Assembly: GCA_963817905.1 (NCBI GenBank)
Contig: CAWFPS010000003.1
Span: forward strand, 1,674,001 to 1,738,000
DNA length: 64,000 bases
Reading direction: 5' to 3'
Source: VRUE01 sp963817905
GTDB taxonomy: Bacteria > Actinomycetota > Thermoleophilia > Solirubrobacterales > 70-9
Part shown: positions 35,222 through 43,001 of the stretch, in pieces
Layout of the letters: each line of letters opens with the position of its first letter
Position numbering within the stretch: position 1 is the stretch's first letter
Program-made: the position numbers and the translations under genes
Notes under the pieces: generated by a model
Databases searched by the model: none
Told to the model about the DNA's origin: nothing
What the model saw: only the letters and a program-made list of their open reading frames with translations

Positions 35222-35497
35222 ATGAGTACAAGGGAACAAGAATCGGTAGAATTACTTTTAGAGGAAGAGAAGCTAAAACAAAATGAAATCGTACTTTTTA
35301 ATGATGAGGTCAATACTTTTGAGCATGTCATCGAAACCTTGATCGCCGTGTGTGAACACACTCCTGAACAAGCTGAACAGTGTTCGCTAATCGTACATTA
35401 TAATGGAAAATGTACTGTAAAAACTGGGGAATATACTGAGTTGGAACCACGGTGCAGCCGCCTACTTCAGGCGGGGTTGAGTGCAGAGATCGTGTAG
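35222..35497 (+). CDS. clpS: ClpS adaptor of the Clp protease
   Basis: 91 residues from the ATG at 35222 (MSTREQESVELLLEEE). ClpS hands N-degron proteins to ClpAP-type proteases. The core motifs LFNDEVNTFEHVIETLI (the DD/N-pocket region), CEHTPEQAEQCSLIVHYNGK and CTVKTGEYTELEP are intact. An upstream extension of the frame has no family resemblance and is not used. It follows prmA by 32 bp and is closed by a small hairpin terminator. Confidence 0.93.
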   Translation: MSTREQESVELLLEEEKLKQNEIVLFNDEVNTFEHVIETLIAVCEHTPEQAEQCSLIVHYNGKCTVKTGEYTELEPRCSRLLQAGLSAEIV

Positions 35498-35502
35498 CAC
35501 GT

Positions 35503-35520
35503 ACCCATCTGGGTTTTTTT
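35503..35520 (+). terminator. Short intrinsic terminator after clpS
   Basis: The four-base stem ACCC/GGGT around the loop ATCT is followed by seven T. It is short, so its efficiency is uncertain, but its position 5 bp after clpS fits. Confidence 0.6.
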
Positions 35521-35785
35521 CAACCACCTAATGGCTAAGGGGGTCCTGACTTACGTCTGCCATTTATAAACTTCTATCCTCGGCCTCGACTGGCCGAACA
35601 AAGCTTCCTACTTTATTTTGGTCCATGAATACGAACGCAGTACAATTTTTGCCCAGAATGCAAACACCCCCATTCTAGTTTACAATACAGTTATGTGAAA
35701 GCATATCATTTTAATTGGCTCTGTGGCGGTCAAGCGCTGTTCAATACCAACAAAGATTCCTCCCCAAGGCGCTGGGCAAAACATC

Positions 35786-36199
35786 TCAATGCGGTAATTT
35801 ATTTCGAAGTAGGCCATAGGTGAATGTACCAAGCACGGCGGCCGCAATAACAATGCACATGCTAAATACCCCAGTCCCCAAGAGGATGTACATAGGTCCT
35901 GGGCAGGCACCGCCCAAGGCCCATCCGAAACCGAATAGGGTGCCGCCAAGAAGATACCTTAGAAAGCCTCGGTCTTTGGGGCGTATATGAATTGCTTTCC
36001 CTTCTATACTTTTGATTTTTAAGTATTTGATCAAGCCGATACTTATAGCGCCAATGAATATCGCAGAACCAATTATACCATACATGTGGAACGACTGAAA
36101 TTTGAACATTTCATAGATGCGATACCAGGATACCGCTTCCGATTTAACGAGGACTATACCAAAAAAAATACCGACCAATAAAAATTTAATAACCTTCAT
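35786..36199 (-). CDS. YeeE/YedE-type protein, DUF6691 half
   Basis: 137 residues from the ATG at 36199 (MKVIKFLLVGIFFGIVLVKS). Four membrane segments carry the DUF6691 signature: LLGGTLFGFGWALGGACPGP with its conserved cysteine, preceded by FQSFHMYGIIGSA. It is the second half of a two-gene YeeE/YedE system; the first half ends 2 bp upstream. Members of this superfamily bring thiosulfate or related sulfur compounds into the cell by passing them along conserved cysteines. No thiosulfate or persulfide enzyme lies next to it here. A longer upstream frame overlapping the partner gene is not used. Confidence 0.9.
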   Translation of the reverse strand: MKVIKFLLVGIFFGIVLVKSEAVSWYRIYEMFKFQSFHMYGIIGSAIFIGAISIGLIKYLKIKSIEGKAIHIRPKDRGFLRYLLGGTLFGFGWALGGACPGPMYILLGTGVFSMCIVIAAAVLGTFTYGLLRNKLPH

Positions 36200-36201
36200 A
36201 T

Positions 36202-36759
36202 TCAGAATAGTAAGGGTAATAAAAAGTGGGTCATAAGCAAACCGCCTATAAAAAATCCGATGACGGCAATCAAAGACGGTAATTGTAAGTTGCTCAGTCC
36301 GGTAATGGCATGGCCTGAGGTACATCCACCAGCGTATCGGGTACCGAAGCCTACTAAAAATCCTGCAATGATCAATATTGACAATCCTTTGATACTTAAA
36401 ACATGCTGCCAATCATAAATTTCAGGGGGTAATAAGGTATCTCCGGCATTATGGAATCCGATTTCGGTCAAATCTGTTACAGTCTTAGGGTTCAGGGCGA
36501 TCGAGGAGCCGTCAGAGAGAAAGGTCACGGCAATGAATCCGCCCATTACGGCACCCAAAGCCACTACAAGATTCCAGCGCTGGGCCTTCCAATCGTACTT
36601 AAAGAAGTCGGTATATTTTGCGCCACCCCCGATGGCACATAAAGTTCTTAGGTTCGAAGACATGCCAAAAGTCTTCCCGAAATAAATGAGTAAGAACATG
36701 ATTACGGCAATTAATGGGCCTGACACATACCAAGGCCAGGGCTTCAATAGTATTTCCAT
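36202..36759 (-). CDS. YeeE/YedE-type sulfur-compound transporter
   Basis: 185 residues with about five membrane segments. The signature GFGTRYAGGCTSGHAITGLS carries the conserved cysteine that contacts the sulfur substrate in thiosulfate transporter TsuA relatives. Another family feature is NLRTLCAIGG with a second cysteine. It pairs with the DUF6691 gene directly downstream. A TACCTTTG promoter box lies 15 bp upstream, followed further out by direct GTAACTA repeats that may bind a regulator. Confidence 0.9.
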   Translation of the reverse strand: MEILLKPWPWYVSGPLIAVIMFLLIYFGKTFGMSSNLRTLCAIGGGAKYTDFFKYDWKAQRWNLVVALGAVMGGFIAVTFLSDGSSIALNPKTVTDLTEIGFHNAGDTLLPPEIYDWQHVLSIKGLSILIIAGFLVGFGTRYAGGCTSGHAITGLSNLQLPSLIAVIGFFIGGLLMTHFLLPLLF

Positions 36760-36773
36760 AGTTTCGATTTTTA

Positions 36774-36781
36774 CAAAGGTA
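36774..36781 (-). promoter_or_regulatory. Probable -7 box of the YeeE pair with upstream repeats
   Basis: On the minus strand this reads TACCTTTG, matching TAnnTTTG, 15 bp before the start codon. Two GTAACTA repeats lie just upstream, at about 36799-36805 and 36820-36827. They would cover the -33 region and may be regulator sites. Confidence 0.55.
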
Positions 36782-36893
36782 CATTGAAAAAAGAAGTGGT
36801 AACTACCATTTGTTCCATAGTAACTAATTAGGAAAGACCTTCAAGGGAATCGATTTCCAATTATAAAAAGAATGAACATAATGAATTCATCCT

Positions 36894-37345
36894 TCACCGA
36901 CAAGATTGACTGCGGTTTTCCTCTACTTCCTGAAATAAAAAATCCATCAAAAAATGATGGACTTTTCGCTTTAAGTGACCCCGACAAGATTGACTGCGTC
37001 TTGCTTTTGGGCTCTCCCCTGAAAATGAAAAGGCATCGCGTTGGCACGCAATGTTTTTATTTTATTCCGTAATCGCAAAACCGTTGGTTTTCCATTGCTT
37101 CATAAAATAAAAAATCCATCAAAAAATGATGGACTTTTCGCTTTAAGTGACCCCGACAAGATTGACTGCGTCCTGCTTTTGGGCTCTCCCCTGAAAATAG
37201 AAAAGGCATCGCGTTGGCACGCAATGTTTTTATTTTATTCCGTAATCGCAAAACCGTTGGTTTTCCATTGCTTCATAAAATAAAAAATCCATCATAAAAA
37301 TGATGGACTTTTCGCTTTAAGTGACCCCGACAAGATTGACTCTGT
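36894..37345 (-). repeat. Tandem repeat array of tRNA-Arg tail plus hairpin units
   Basis: Two full units of about 172 bp (about 36935-37106 and 37107-37279) are nearly identical. A partial third runs to about 37345, and a decayed piece precedes them (from 36894). Each unit contains the exact 16-nt 3' tail of the neighbouring tRNA-Arg, TGACCCCGACAAGATT, at 36976, 37148 and 37322. Each also has a hairpin TCCATCA/TGATGGA with a T run on the minus strand (36943, 37115, 37288). The rest of the unit is non-coding by eye. It lies directly downstream of tRNA-Arg on the same strand. Confidence 0.88.
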
Positions 37346-37451
37346 CTTTCTTTAGGCCTCAAAGTTGCAATTAGCAAACCACGGGCTCTCGCCCTAGTCC
37401 TTTGTTTTTTCCAAGACTTCAAGCAAATGCTTCGTCTTTTCAAAAACAAAG

Positions 37452-37474
37452 AACCACGTCTTTTAGACGTGGTT
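37452..37474 (-). terminator. Intrinsic terminator of tRNA-Arg
   Basis: AACCACGTCT pairs with AGACGTGGTT around a TTT loop, 12 bp after the tRNA 3' end on the minus strand. It is followed by a T-rich stretch (reading TTTGTTTTTG). Confidence 0.82.
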
Positions 37475-37486
37475 TCCTGAGTGTCG

Positions 37487-37560
37487 TGACCCCGACAAGA
37501 TTCGAACCTGTAACCTTCTCATTCGTAGTGAGATGCGCTATCCAGTTGCGCCACGGGGCC
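37487..37560 (-). tRNA. tRNA-Arg (anticodon ACG)
   Basis: 74 nt on the minus strand. The acceptor stem GGCCCCG pairs with CGGGGTC and the discriminator is A. The anticodon arm is TCTCA-CTACGAA-TGAGA with anticodon ACG, and the T arm is ACAGG-TTCGAAT-CTTGT. No CCA is encoded. Its 3' tail recurs in the tandem array downstream. Confidence 0.96.
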
Positions 37561-37587
37561 ATTTTTCCATTGGCTTATAAAGGGTTG

Positions 37588-37618
37588 CAAATATATTTCT
37601 TTTTAAATTTAACGGCAA
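37588..37618 (-). promoter_or_regulatory. Promoter of tRNA-Arg
   Basis: On the minus strand, TTG (37618-37616), 20 nt, then TATATTTG (37595-37588). It starts 28 bp upstream of the tRNA and matches the Bacteroidota consensus. Confidence 0.8.
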
Positions 37619-37638
37619 ACTAAGTACGATCAAAATAA

Positions 37639-38151
37639 ATGGATTTAAAAACCTATATACGCGACATAGCCGATTTTCCTTCAAAGGGCATCCTATTCAA
37701 GGATATTACCCCACTTTTAAAAGACGCTACGGCGTTTAAGGGAACCTTGGAGACCTTATTGAAAATGATACATACGCAAAAAATCGATAAAGTGGTCGGT
37801 ATTGAAAGTCGTGGCTTTTTCTTCGGCCCATCGTTGGCATTGGCACTTGGTGCAGGCTTTGTACCCGTTCGTAAAGCGGGCAAATTACCGTCACAAACCA
37901 TTGGCCTTGAATATGCATTGGAATATGGAAATGATAAGCTTGAAATACATGTAGATAGCATTTTGAAAGGGGAACGGGTGTTGATCCATGATGACGTATT
38001 GGCTACGGGCGGCACGGCCAAAACCGTCTGCGATTTGGTAAGAAAATTAGGCGGCGAGATCGTGCAGTGCAATTTTCTAATCGAACTTGACTTTCTTAAA
38101 GGCGCTGAAATGTTAAAGGAGTATGAGGTAAAATCAATACTTCATTATTAA
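37639..38151 (+). CDS. apt: Adenine phosphoribosyltransferase
   Basis: Apt salvages adenine to AMP using PRPP. The 170 residues include the N-terminal IADFPSKGILFKDITPLLKD, VVGIESRGFFFGPSLALAL, the PRPP loop VLIHDDVLATGGTAK and the C-terminal FLIELDFLKG. Length is typical. The start codon lies 79 bp beyond the 5' end of the tRNA-Arg gene on the other strand. Its stop overlaps the stop of a small convergent gene by three bases. Confidence 0.96.
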   Translation: MDLKTYIRDIADFPSKGILFKDITPLLKDATAFKGTLETLLKMIHTQKIDKVVGIESRGFFFGPSLALALGAGFVPVRKAGKLPSQTIGLEYALEYGNDKLEIHVDSILKGERVLIHDDVLATGGTAKTVCDLVRKLGGEIVQCNFLIELDFLKGAEMLKEYEVKSILHY

Positions 38152-38300
38152 TCCAAGGCGTTCGTGGTTACGAAATAACGCCAACCAATGATGGCCAATT
38201 GTAATTTGGAGGCCTTTGACAAATCGAGCTGCTTTTTCGAATAGGAGGGAAGAAGTAGCTTGTTAAGCCTCGCCAAGAAAACAAAAACCCCCTTTTTCAT
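38148..38300 (-). CDS. Small conserved protein (SsrA-binding-protein-annotated type)
   Basis: Reading the minus strand from the ATG at 38300 gives 50 residues: it opens MKKGVFVFLARLNKLLLPSY, continues with a basic segment SKKQLDLSKASKLQLAIIGW and ends RYFVTTNALD. I recognise this composition and ending (LAIIGWRYxVTxNALD) from short flavobacterial proteins that carry an SsrA-binding-protein label. That label is doubtful, because the true SmpB is much longer. It is probably membrane-associated or RNA-binding; no function is proven. Its last bases overlap the end of apt, tail to tail. Confidence 0.72.
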   Translation of the reverse strand: MKKGVFVFLARLNKLLLPSYSKKQLDLSKASKLQLAIIGWRYFVTTNALD

Positions 38301-38399
38301 CGTTGCATCTTTTTGTAAAGATAACGGGTTTGTCCATAACGAGCGACTGTTACTTCAGGGATCGGTGCATTTTGCCAGCAGTTTTCAAGATATCATTTG

Positions 38400-40169
38400 T
38401 TAGTTCTTTTTTGTCGTAATCTTGAATACGCCATCTTTCGCTTTTGCACCATATTCTTTAATGGCCGGTTCTCCATTGATGATGTCGATCGATTCGATTT
38501 CCTTTAGATTGAGTTTTTTAACATCTTCATCGGTTGCCTCTTTTCCGTCAATAAAGAATACGGGGTTTTCACCCTCTTCGGTATCAAGAAGGAAAAATCC
38601 GCTTTGGTCCTTGTCGATGATTTCAATGTCCCCATCATCATCCGTGTCTTTCATAATCATAATCTGTTTATTACCATTCTCGTTTTTGTTATCTCTAATG
38701 ATCTTAAATTTCTTTTTCTTAGTATCTGCTCCCTTTATTTGGTCAAACTCTTCTGGGGTGACTTCGTTGCCATCGACCGTGATGGTTTTCTTTCCATTGA
38801 TACTCACTATTTTAATTTCCTGATTGTCTTCATCGGAGTCAGTGACCCATACCACATCATCATCGGAGTGTATGCCGGATATTATTTCTATTTTACCATC
38901 ATTGTTTTCATCTTCGCCCTTTTTTTTCAACTGAATAGTTTTGGTGTTTGACGAGGTCCCTGAATGTATATCGTCATCTTGAAAGGCGATATGAAAATCG
39001 TTGTCACTCCTATTGGAAACATTACCGATGGCGATGTTATTACCGTCCCCGTCAATTGAAATTTTAATTGGTTCAATAGGAGCCTCGGTATTGGTTTCAT
39101 AGTGGGCGTTGCCATGATCAGAACGCACTTCTACCTGAATGGACGTTATTTCACCATCCTTATTGCGTTTAAGCTTCTTCACCTTCAGTGTCACCCCCCG
39201 TTCTTTGAGAAAGGCAATATCCTGATCCATATGTTCGTCATCGGAATTCTTATCGATTACGATCTCGATTTTTGAAATGGCTAATTCGGTGCTCTTGGCA
39301 TTTTGTGCGACTACCTTGGTATTAAAAAGCATAACAAAAATTAGGAGTAAGGGTAGCACGGTGAAATACTTCCATAGATTGCGATTACTAGATTTTGATC
39401 TGTGTAACATGACGATTCGTTTTTTGATTAATGAATTATAAAAATTATTGGTAATCGGGGTACAATACTGGCTGCCCGAAACTTTTAACAGGGCATATTC
39501 ATAGGCTTTCAAGCTGGGTATGTTTTTGGAAGCCCCGGCATCGGCCAAAAACTCCAAATTCTGTTGTACATCTTTTTTATAAAGCCATGATATGGGATGA
39601 AACCAAAAGATAATTTGGGTCAAATGGGCTAAAATAATATCTACGGAATGCCATTGTGAACAATGCACTTTTTCATGACTGATAATCGATGACAATTCAG
39701 ATTTTTGGTAACAATCGGGATTAAATACAATATATTTAAAAAAGGAAAATGGCGTTACATTTCGGCTAGTTGCCACGAAAACATATGTCCCTTGTTTTTC
39801 ATGAACGCCCTGTTGAATAAAATTCTTCAGTGAACCTAATTGCACGGCAAATTTTATACTGAAAAACAGCACCCCGATGCCGTATACCGAAATAATTAAT
39901 GTATCGATGCCAATACCGGCCTGAATATCATAAGAGGCTTGCGCCATACCATTGCCCGCAGGGATAACCCGTGTAAAGGTTGTTGGCAGAAGTTGAATAT
40001 ATTTCTTTATAGATAGCAAAGGGACCATGAAAGAACCTAGTATTCCCAAAATCAAAAAAAGCCGATTGTAAATAAAGAACGTCTCATTTTTGAGTAGCGC
40101 GCGGTAGGCTACAAAAAAAAGGGATAATACCCAAGATGCTTTCCAAATATAAACCAAGGTTTCCTCCAT
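38400..40169 (-). CDS. M56 family (BlaR1-type) membrane peptidase
   Basis: 589 residues. The N-terminal 280 contain four membrane segments and the zinc peptidase motif SHEKVH (His165, Glu166, His169) in ELSSIISHEKVHCSQWHSVD, the M56/BlaR1 signature. The C-terminal 300 residues are extracytoplasmic, rich in Asp, Lys and Ile repeats (such as DDDGDIEIIDKDQSGFF). They end in a short TonB-plug-like piece, IESIDIINGEPAIKEYGAK, then GVFKITTKK. The start ATG directly follows the BlaI stop (TAGATG). By analogy with BlaR1 the peptidase would cleave BlaI after an outside signal; the signal is unknown and there is no penicillin-binding domain. Confidence 0.9.
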   Translation of the reverse strand: MEETLVYIWKASWVLSLFFVAYRALLKNETFFIYNRLFLILGILGSFMVPLLSIKKYIQLLPTTFTRVIPAGNGMAQASYDIQAGIGIDTLIISVYGIGVLFFSIKFAVQLGSLKNFIQQGVHEKQGTYVFVATSRNVTPFSFFKYIVFNPDCYQKSELSSIISHEKVHCSQWHSVDIILAHLTQIIFWFHPISWLYKKDVQQNLEFLADAGASKNIPSLKAYEYALLKVSGSQYCTPITNNFYNSLIKKRIVMLHRSKSSNRNLWKYFTVLPLLLIFVMLFNTKVVAQNAKSTELAISKIEIVIDKNSDDEHMDQDIAFLKERGVTLKVKKLKRNKDGEITSIQVEVRSDHGNAHYETNTEAPIEPIKISIDGDGNNIAIGNVSNRSDNDFHIAFQDDDIHSGTSSNTKTIQLKKKGEDENNDGKIEIISGIHSDDDVVWVTDSDEDNQEIKIVSINGKKTITVDGNEVTPEEFDQIKGADTKKKKFKIIRDNKNENGNKQIMIMKDTDDDGDIEIIDKDQSGFFLLDTEEGENPVFFIDGKEATDEDVKKLNLKEIESIDIINGEPAIKEYGAKAKDGVFKITTKKN

Positions 40170-40529
40170 CTATTTTTCCTTTTCGATAAGGTCGATAATT
40201 TCCTTTAATTCCTTAATAGAAATCTTTTCTTCTTTCGCAAAATAGGAAACCAGCGACTTGTAAGAGTCGTCGTAATAATCAGCGATGGTCGAATTGATGA
40301 ACTTTTTCCGATAGGCTTCCTTGGTGATCAAGGGATAATACTGGTGGGTATTGCCGTAGGCTTCATAAGAAACATATTCTTTTTCCTCCAAATTGCGAAC
40401 AATCGTGGAAAGCGTGTTATAATGGGGTTTGTCCTCTTTGATTTCGGCGAGGATTTCCTTGACGAAGGCCTTTTTAAGGCGCCAAAGAATTTTCATTACC
40501 TCCTCTTCCTTATTGGTCAATTTTTGCAT
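40170..40529 (-). CDS. BlaI/MecI/CopY family transcriptional repressor
   Basis: 119 residues from the ATG at 40529 (MQKLTNKEEEVMKILWRLKK); seven extra N-terminal codons in the open frame look unused. The winged-helix domain is clear: EEEVMKILW, AFVKEILAEIK, HYNTLSTIVRNLEEKEYVSY and a C-terminal dimerisation part (SLVSYFAKEEKISIKELKEI). It represses its own operon with the M56 gene, most likely through the perfect palindrome that covers its promoter. Cleavage of such repressors by the partner peptidase is the known mechanism in the family. Confidence 0.94.
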   Translation of the reverse strand: MQKLTNKEEEVMKILWRLKKAFVKEILAEIKEDKPHYNTLSTIVRNLEEKEYVSYEAYGNTHQYYPLITKEAYRKKFINSTIADYYDDSYKSLVSYFAKEEKISIKELKEIIDLIEKEK

Positions 40530-40547
40530 CTTCCTAAGATTTAAGGC

Positions 40548-40578
40548 CAAATATAAAACTATTTATATAGTTGTACAA
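40548..40578 (-). promoter_or_regulatory. Promoter of the BlaI-M56 operon
   Basis: On the minus strand TTG (40578-40576), 20 nt, TATATTTG (40555-40548), 19 bp before the repressor start codon. The operator palindrome overlaps the -33 box and spacer. Confidence 0.83.
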
Positions 40579-40592
40579 CTATATAAATAGTT
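40557..40592. promoter_or_regulatory. Operator of the BlaI-type repressor
   Basis: A perfect 36-bp palindrome with left half AACTATTTATATAGTTGT and its exact complement. The centre GTTGTACAAC contains the TGTA/TACA core of BlaI/MecI operators. It lies between the -7 box and beyond the -33 box of the repressor promoter, so binding should block transcription. Confidence 0.9.
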
Positions 40593-40693
40593 ATTTAACT
40601 AAATATTTAGGATTTGATGAATGATGTTTTCAGGGAAGACGGTGCATGTCAAAATGTTCGGTTATATTTACCACTGTAATTTAAAACTGGCCG

Positions 40694-41632
40694 ATGTTGA
40701 ATTTTCTTTTTATCGTTTTGGGCCTAGCACTTCTGATAGCTGGGGGACATTGGTTGTTGAAATCGGCCGTCGCACTTTCCCTGCGACTGAATATTCCGAA
40801 GATCGTTATCGGAATGACCATTGTATCCTTCGCCACCTCGGCCCCTGAAATGATCGTCAGTATAAATGCCGCCCTAGATGGCTTTCCTGATCTTGCCTTA
40901 GGCAACGTTGTGGGATCGAATATTGCAAACCTGGGACTTGTGTTGGCAATAACGGTCATTTTGGGGCATATAGACGTGAAAAGAAGTTTTTATACAACTG
41001 ACTGGCCGGTAATGATGCTCGCCTCCCTGTTGTTTTTTGTCTTCGTATATTTTGATGGGCAATTGTCACAATTCGAAGGGATTGTCATGTTGGTAGTCTT
41101 ATTTTTGTTCCTCGTATATCTCCTCCGATTTCAAAAAACTGCAGTAATCGATGAAGCCTCAGTCGATGATGTGCTTCTACCCATGTACAAAACCGTTTTA
41201 TTTTTGGGCTTGGGAGGCGTTGCCTTGTATGGTGGCTCTGAATTTCTGATCAAAGGGGCCGTCGGATTGGCGACTGCCTTTCATGTAAGCGAGCGGATCA
41301 TCGGTATCACAGTGGTTTCAGTAGGCACCAGTATTCCGGAGTTGGCCGCCTCGGTCATTGCCGTACTTAAAAAGGAAAAGGCTATTTCCTTAGGCAATCT
41401 AATTGGATCGAATATTTTTAACCTCTTAGCGGTACTTGGCGTCACCGCGATTATTACACCCATTCGGGTGGTTGATCAAACCCTATTGACCAGCGATATT
41501 TTTTGGATGCTTGGGATTTCGTTCGTCATATTACCCTTGGTCTTTTTTCCAAAAGGGCTTCGCTTGGGCTGGCGTGATGGAATTGTACTTTTACTTATGT
41601 ATGTAGTTTTCGTTTATTTTACGATTGTCTAA
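40694..41632 (+). CDS. Calcium/sodium antiporter (CaCA family)
   Basis: 312 residues with about ten membrane segments in two homologous halves. The alpha-repeat motifs are VSFATSAPEMIVSINAALDG with GNVVGSNIANLGLVLAI in the first half. The second half has VSVGTSIPELAASVIAVLKK with GNLIGSNIFNLLAVLGV. These carry the ion-binding Glu, Asn and Ser residues. The protein would exchange Na+ (or K+) against Ca2+ in the inner membrane. It is divergent from the BlaI operon but probably has its own promoter. Confidence 0.93.
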   Translation: MLNFLFIVLGLALLIAGGHWLLKSAVALSLRLNIPKIVIGMTIVSFATSAPEMIVSINAALDGFPDLALGNVVGSNIANLGLVLAITVILGHIDVKRSFYTTDWPVMMLASLLFFVFVYFDGQLSQFEGIVMLVVLFLFLVYLLRFQKTAVIDEASVDDVLLPMYKTVLFLGLGGVALYGGSEFLIKGAVGLATAFHVSERIIGITVVSVGTSIPELAASVIAVLKKEKAISLGNLIGSNIFNLLAVLGVTAIITPIRVVDQTLLTSDIFWMLGISFVILPLVFFPKGLRLGWRDGIVLLLMYVVFVYFTIV

Positions 41633-41640
41633 TTAACAGT

Positions 41641-41814
41641 TTGTCCTCTGTGCTGTTCCGATATTTTATTCTCATGATCTGTGTGCTTTCTTGTTTTACA
41701 ATGCGGGCACAAGAAGAATTTGTAATCGTGGAACTTTATGATATGAAAACGAATGAATCAATCGCTATTGCCACGATTTGGGAAAAGGGTTTAATTGGAG
41801 TGAATTCCATTTGA
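41641..41814 (+). pseudogene. Remnant of an exported carboxypeptidase-regulatory-like protein
   Basis: A short open frame (TTG at 41641, or ATG at 41674) gives a signal peptide (FRYFILMICVLSCFTMRAQ) followed by VELYDMKTNESIAIATIWE and a premature stop after GLIGVNSI. The motif resembles the start of CarboxypepD_reg-like domains (strand, ATI, strand, GV), which are normally followed by hundreds of residues. What follows is non-coding, so I read it as a decayed gene start. A genuine 46-57-residue product is also possible. Confidence 0.5.
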
Positions 41815-41888
41815 GATAGGGCTTCAAAAATCTGATGAAATTCGATGCTTATTGGATGAACACTCCGCTTCAAAATATAGAAAACTAA

Positions 41889-41923
41889 AAACCGCCAGCA
41901 AATAAAATTTGATGACGGTTTTA
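41889..41923 (-). terminator. Intrinsic terminator after the GSII gene
   Basis: AAAACCG and the following bases pair with the facing CGGTTTT, a 15-16-bp stem with two mismatches and an AAA loop. On the minus strand it ends with a T run, 26 bp after the glutamine synthetase stop. Confidence 0.8.
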
Positions 41924-41948
41924 ATATGCAACAATTAATTAGTTTTTA

Positions 41949-42965
41949 CTATAGTTTGGCAGACTTTACGGTCTTTACGATGCGACCTGCAATTTTATAG
42001 GGATCCCCATTCGAAGCAGGTCTTCTATCCTCTAACCACCCTTTCCATCCACTTTCAACGGTTGCAATGGGGATGCGTATCGAGGCACCCCTATCGGAGA
42101 TACCATAACTAAAGTCATGAATCGATGCGGTTTCATGAAGTCCTGTCAAACGTTGATCGTTAAACTCGCCATATACTGCGATATGTTCTGCGACAACAGG
42201 TCGGAATGCTTCGCATATTTTTTCATAGACCGCCTTAGAGCCCGCAGTACGTAAGGTGCTGTTTGAGAAGTTCGCATGCATTCCAGATCCATTCCAGTCC
42301 ATATCCTTACCTAGGGGTTTCGGGTGGTATTCGATATAGTAACCATATTTTTCGGTCAGTCGATCAAGAAGATATCGGGCAACCCATAATTCATCTCCGG
42401 CCTTTTGGGCTCCTTTCGCGAATAATTGAAATTCCCACTGGCCACAGGCTACTTCTTGGTTGATGCCTTCAAAGTTGATCCCTGCCGCAATACAAAGATC
42501 GGCATGTTCTTCGACCAATTCCCTACCATGTGTGTTCTTGCCACCTACCGAACAATAGTACATGCCCTGTGGAGCAGGATATCCGCCCACGGGAAAACCT
42601 AAGGGTAATTGAGTATGCGTATCCATAATAAAATATTCTTGTTCAAAACCGAACCAGAAATCATCATCATCATCATCGATGGTGGCCCTACCGTTCGAAA
42701 CATGTGCTGTTCCATCGGCGTTCAATACTTCCGTCATCACCAACCAACCATCCTTTCTATCAGGGTCTGGAAAAAGGGCGACCGGCTTAAGCAAGCAATC
42801 TGAAGAACCACCCTCAGCCTGTCTTGTTGAACTACCATCGAATGACCATACCGGACAATCTTCCAGTTTGCCTCCAAAGTTGTTCACGACTTTCGTTTTA
42901 CTGCGCATATTCTGGGTGGGGAAATAACCATCTAACCAGATATATTCTAATTTTGCTTTACTCAT
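41949..42965 (-). CDS. Glutamine synthetase, type II (short, eukaryotic-like)
   Basis: Makes glutamine from glutamate and ammonia with ATP. 338 residues, the short GSII form: N-terminal YIWLDGYFPTQNMRSKT, the beta-grasp end VWSFDGSSTRQAEGGSSDC, KPVALFPDP and catalytic-domain stretches WFGFEQEYFI, INQEVACGQWEFQLF, WNGSGMHANFSNS and RGASIRIPIATV. It is divergent from a type III enzyme, and the two share a symmetric promoter region, so nitrogen control of both is likely. A terminator follows. Confidence 0.95.
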   Translation of the reverse strand: MSKAKLEYIWLDGYFPTQNMRSKTKVVNNFGGKLEDCPVWSFDGSSTRQAEGGSSDCLLKPVALFPDPDRKDGWLVMTEVLNADGTAHVSNGRATIDDDDDDFWFGFEQEYFIMDTHTQLPLGFPVGGYPAPQGMYYCSVGGKNTHGRELVEEHADLCIAAGINFEGINQEVACGQWEFQLFAKGAQKAGDELWVARYLLDRLTEKYGYYIEYHPKPLGKDMDWNGSGMHANFSNSTLRTAGSKAVYEKICEAFRPVVAEHIAVYGEFNDQRLTGLHETASIHDFSYGISDRGASIRIPIATVESGWKGWLEDRRPASNGDPYKIAGRIVKTVKSAKL

Positions 42966-43001
42966 AATACGTAGATGTTAATATTTTTAAATTTTCAGAC
43001 T

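Noticed and set aside
36841..37251. Minus-strand open frames in the repeat array
   Set aside because: They are made of repeated tRNA-tail and hairpin sequence and have no protein-like features.
36894..37345. Tandem repeats as a CRISPR array
   Set aside because: Units are about 172 bp, almost identical throughout, with no short repeat/spacer pattern and no cas genes.
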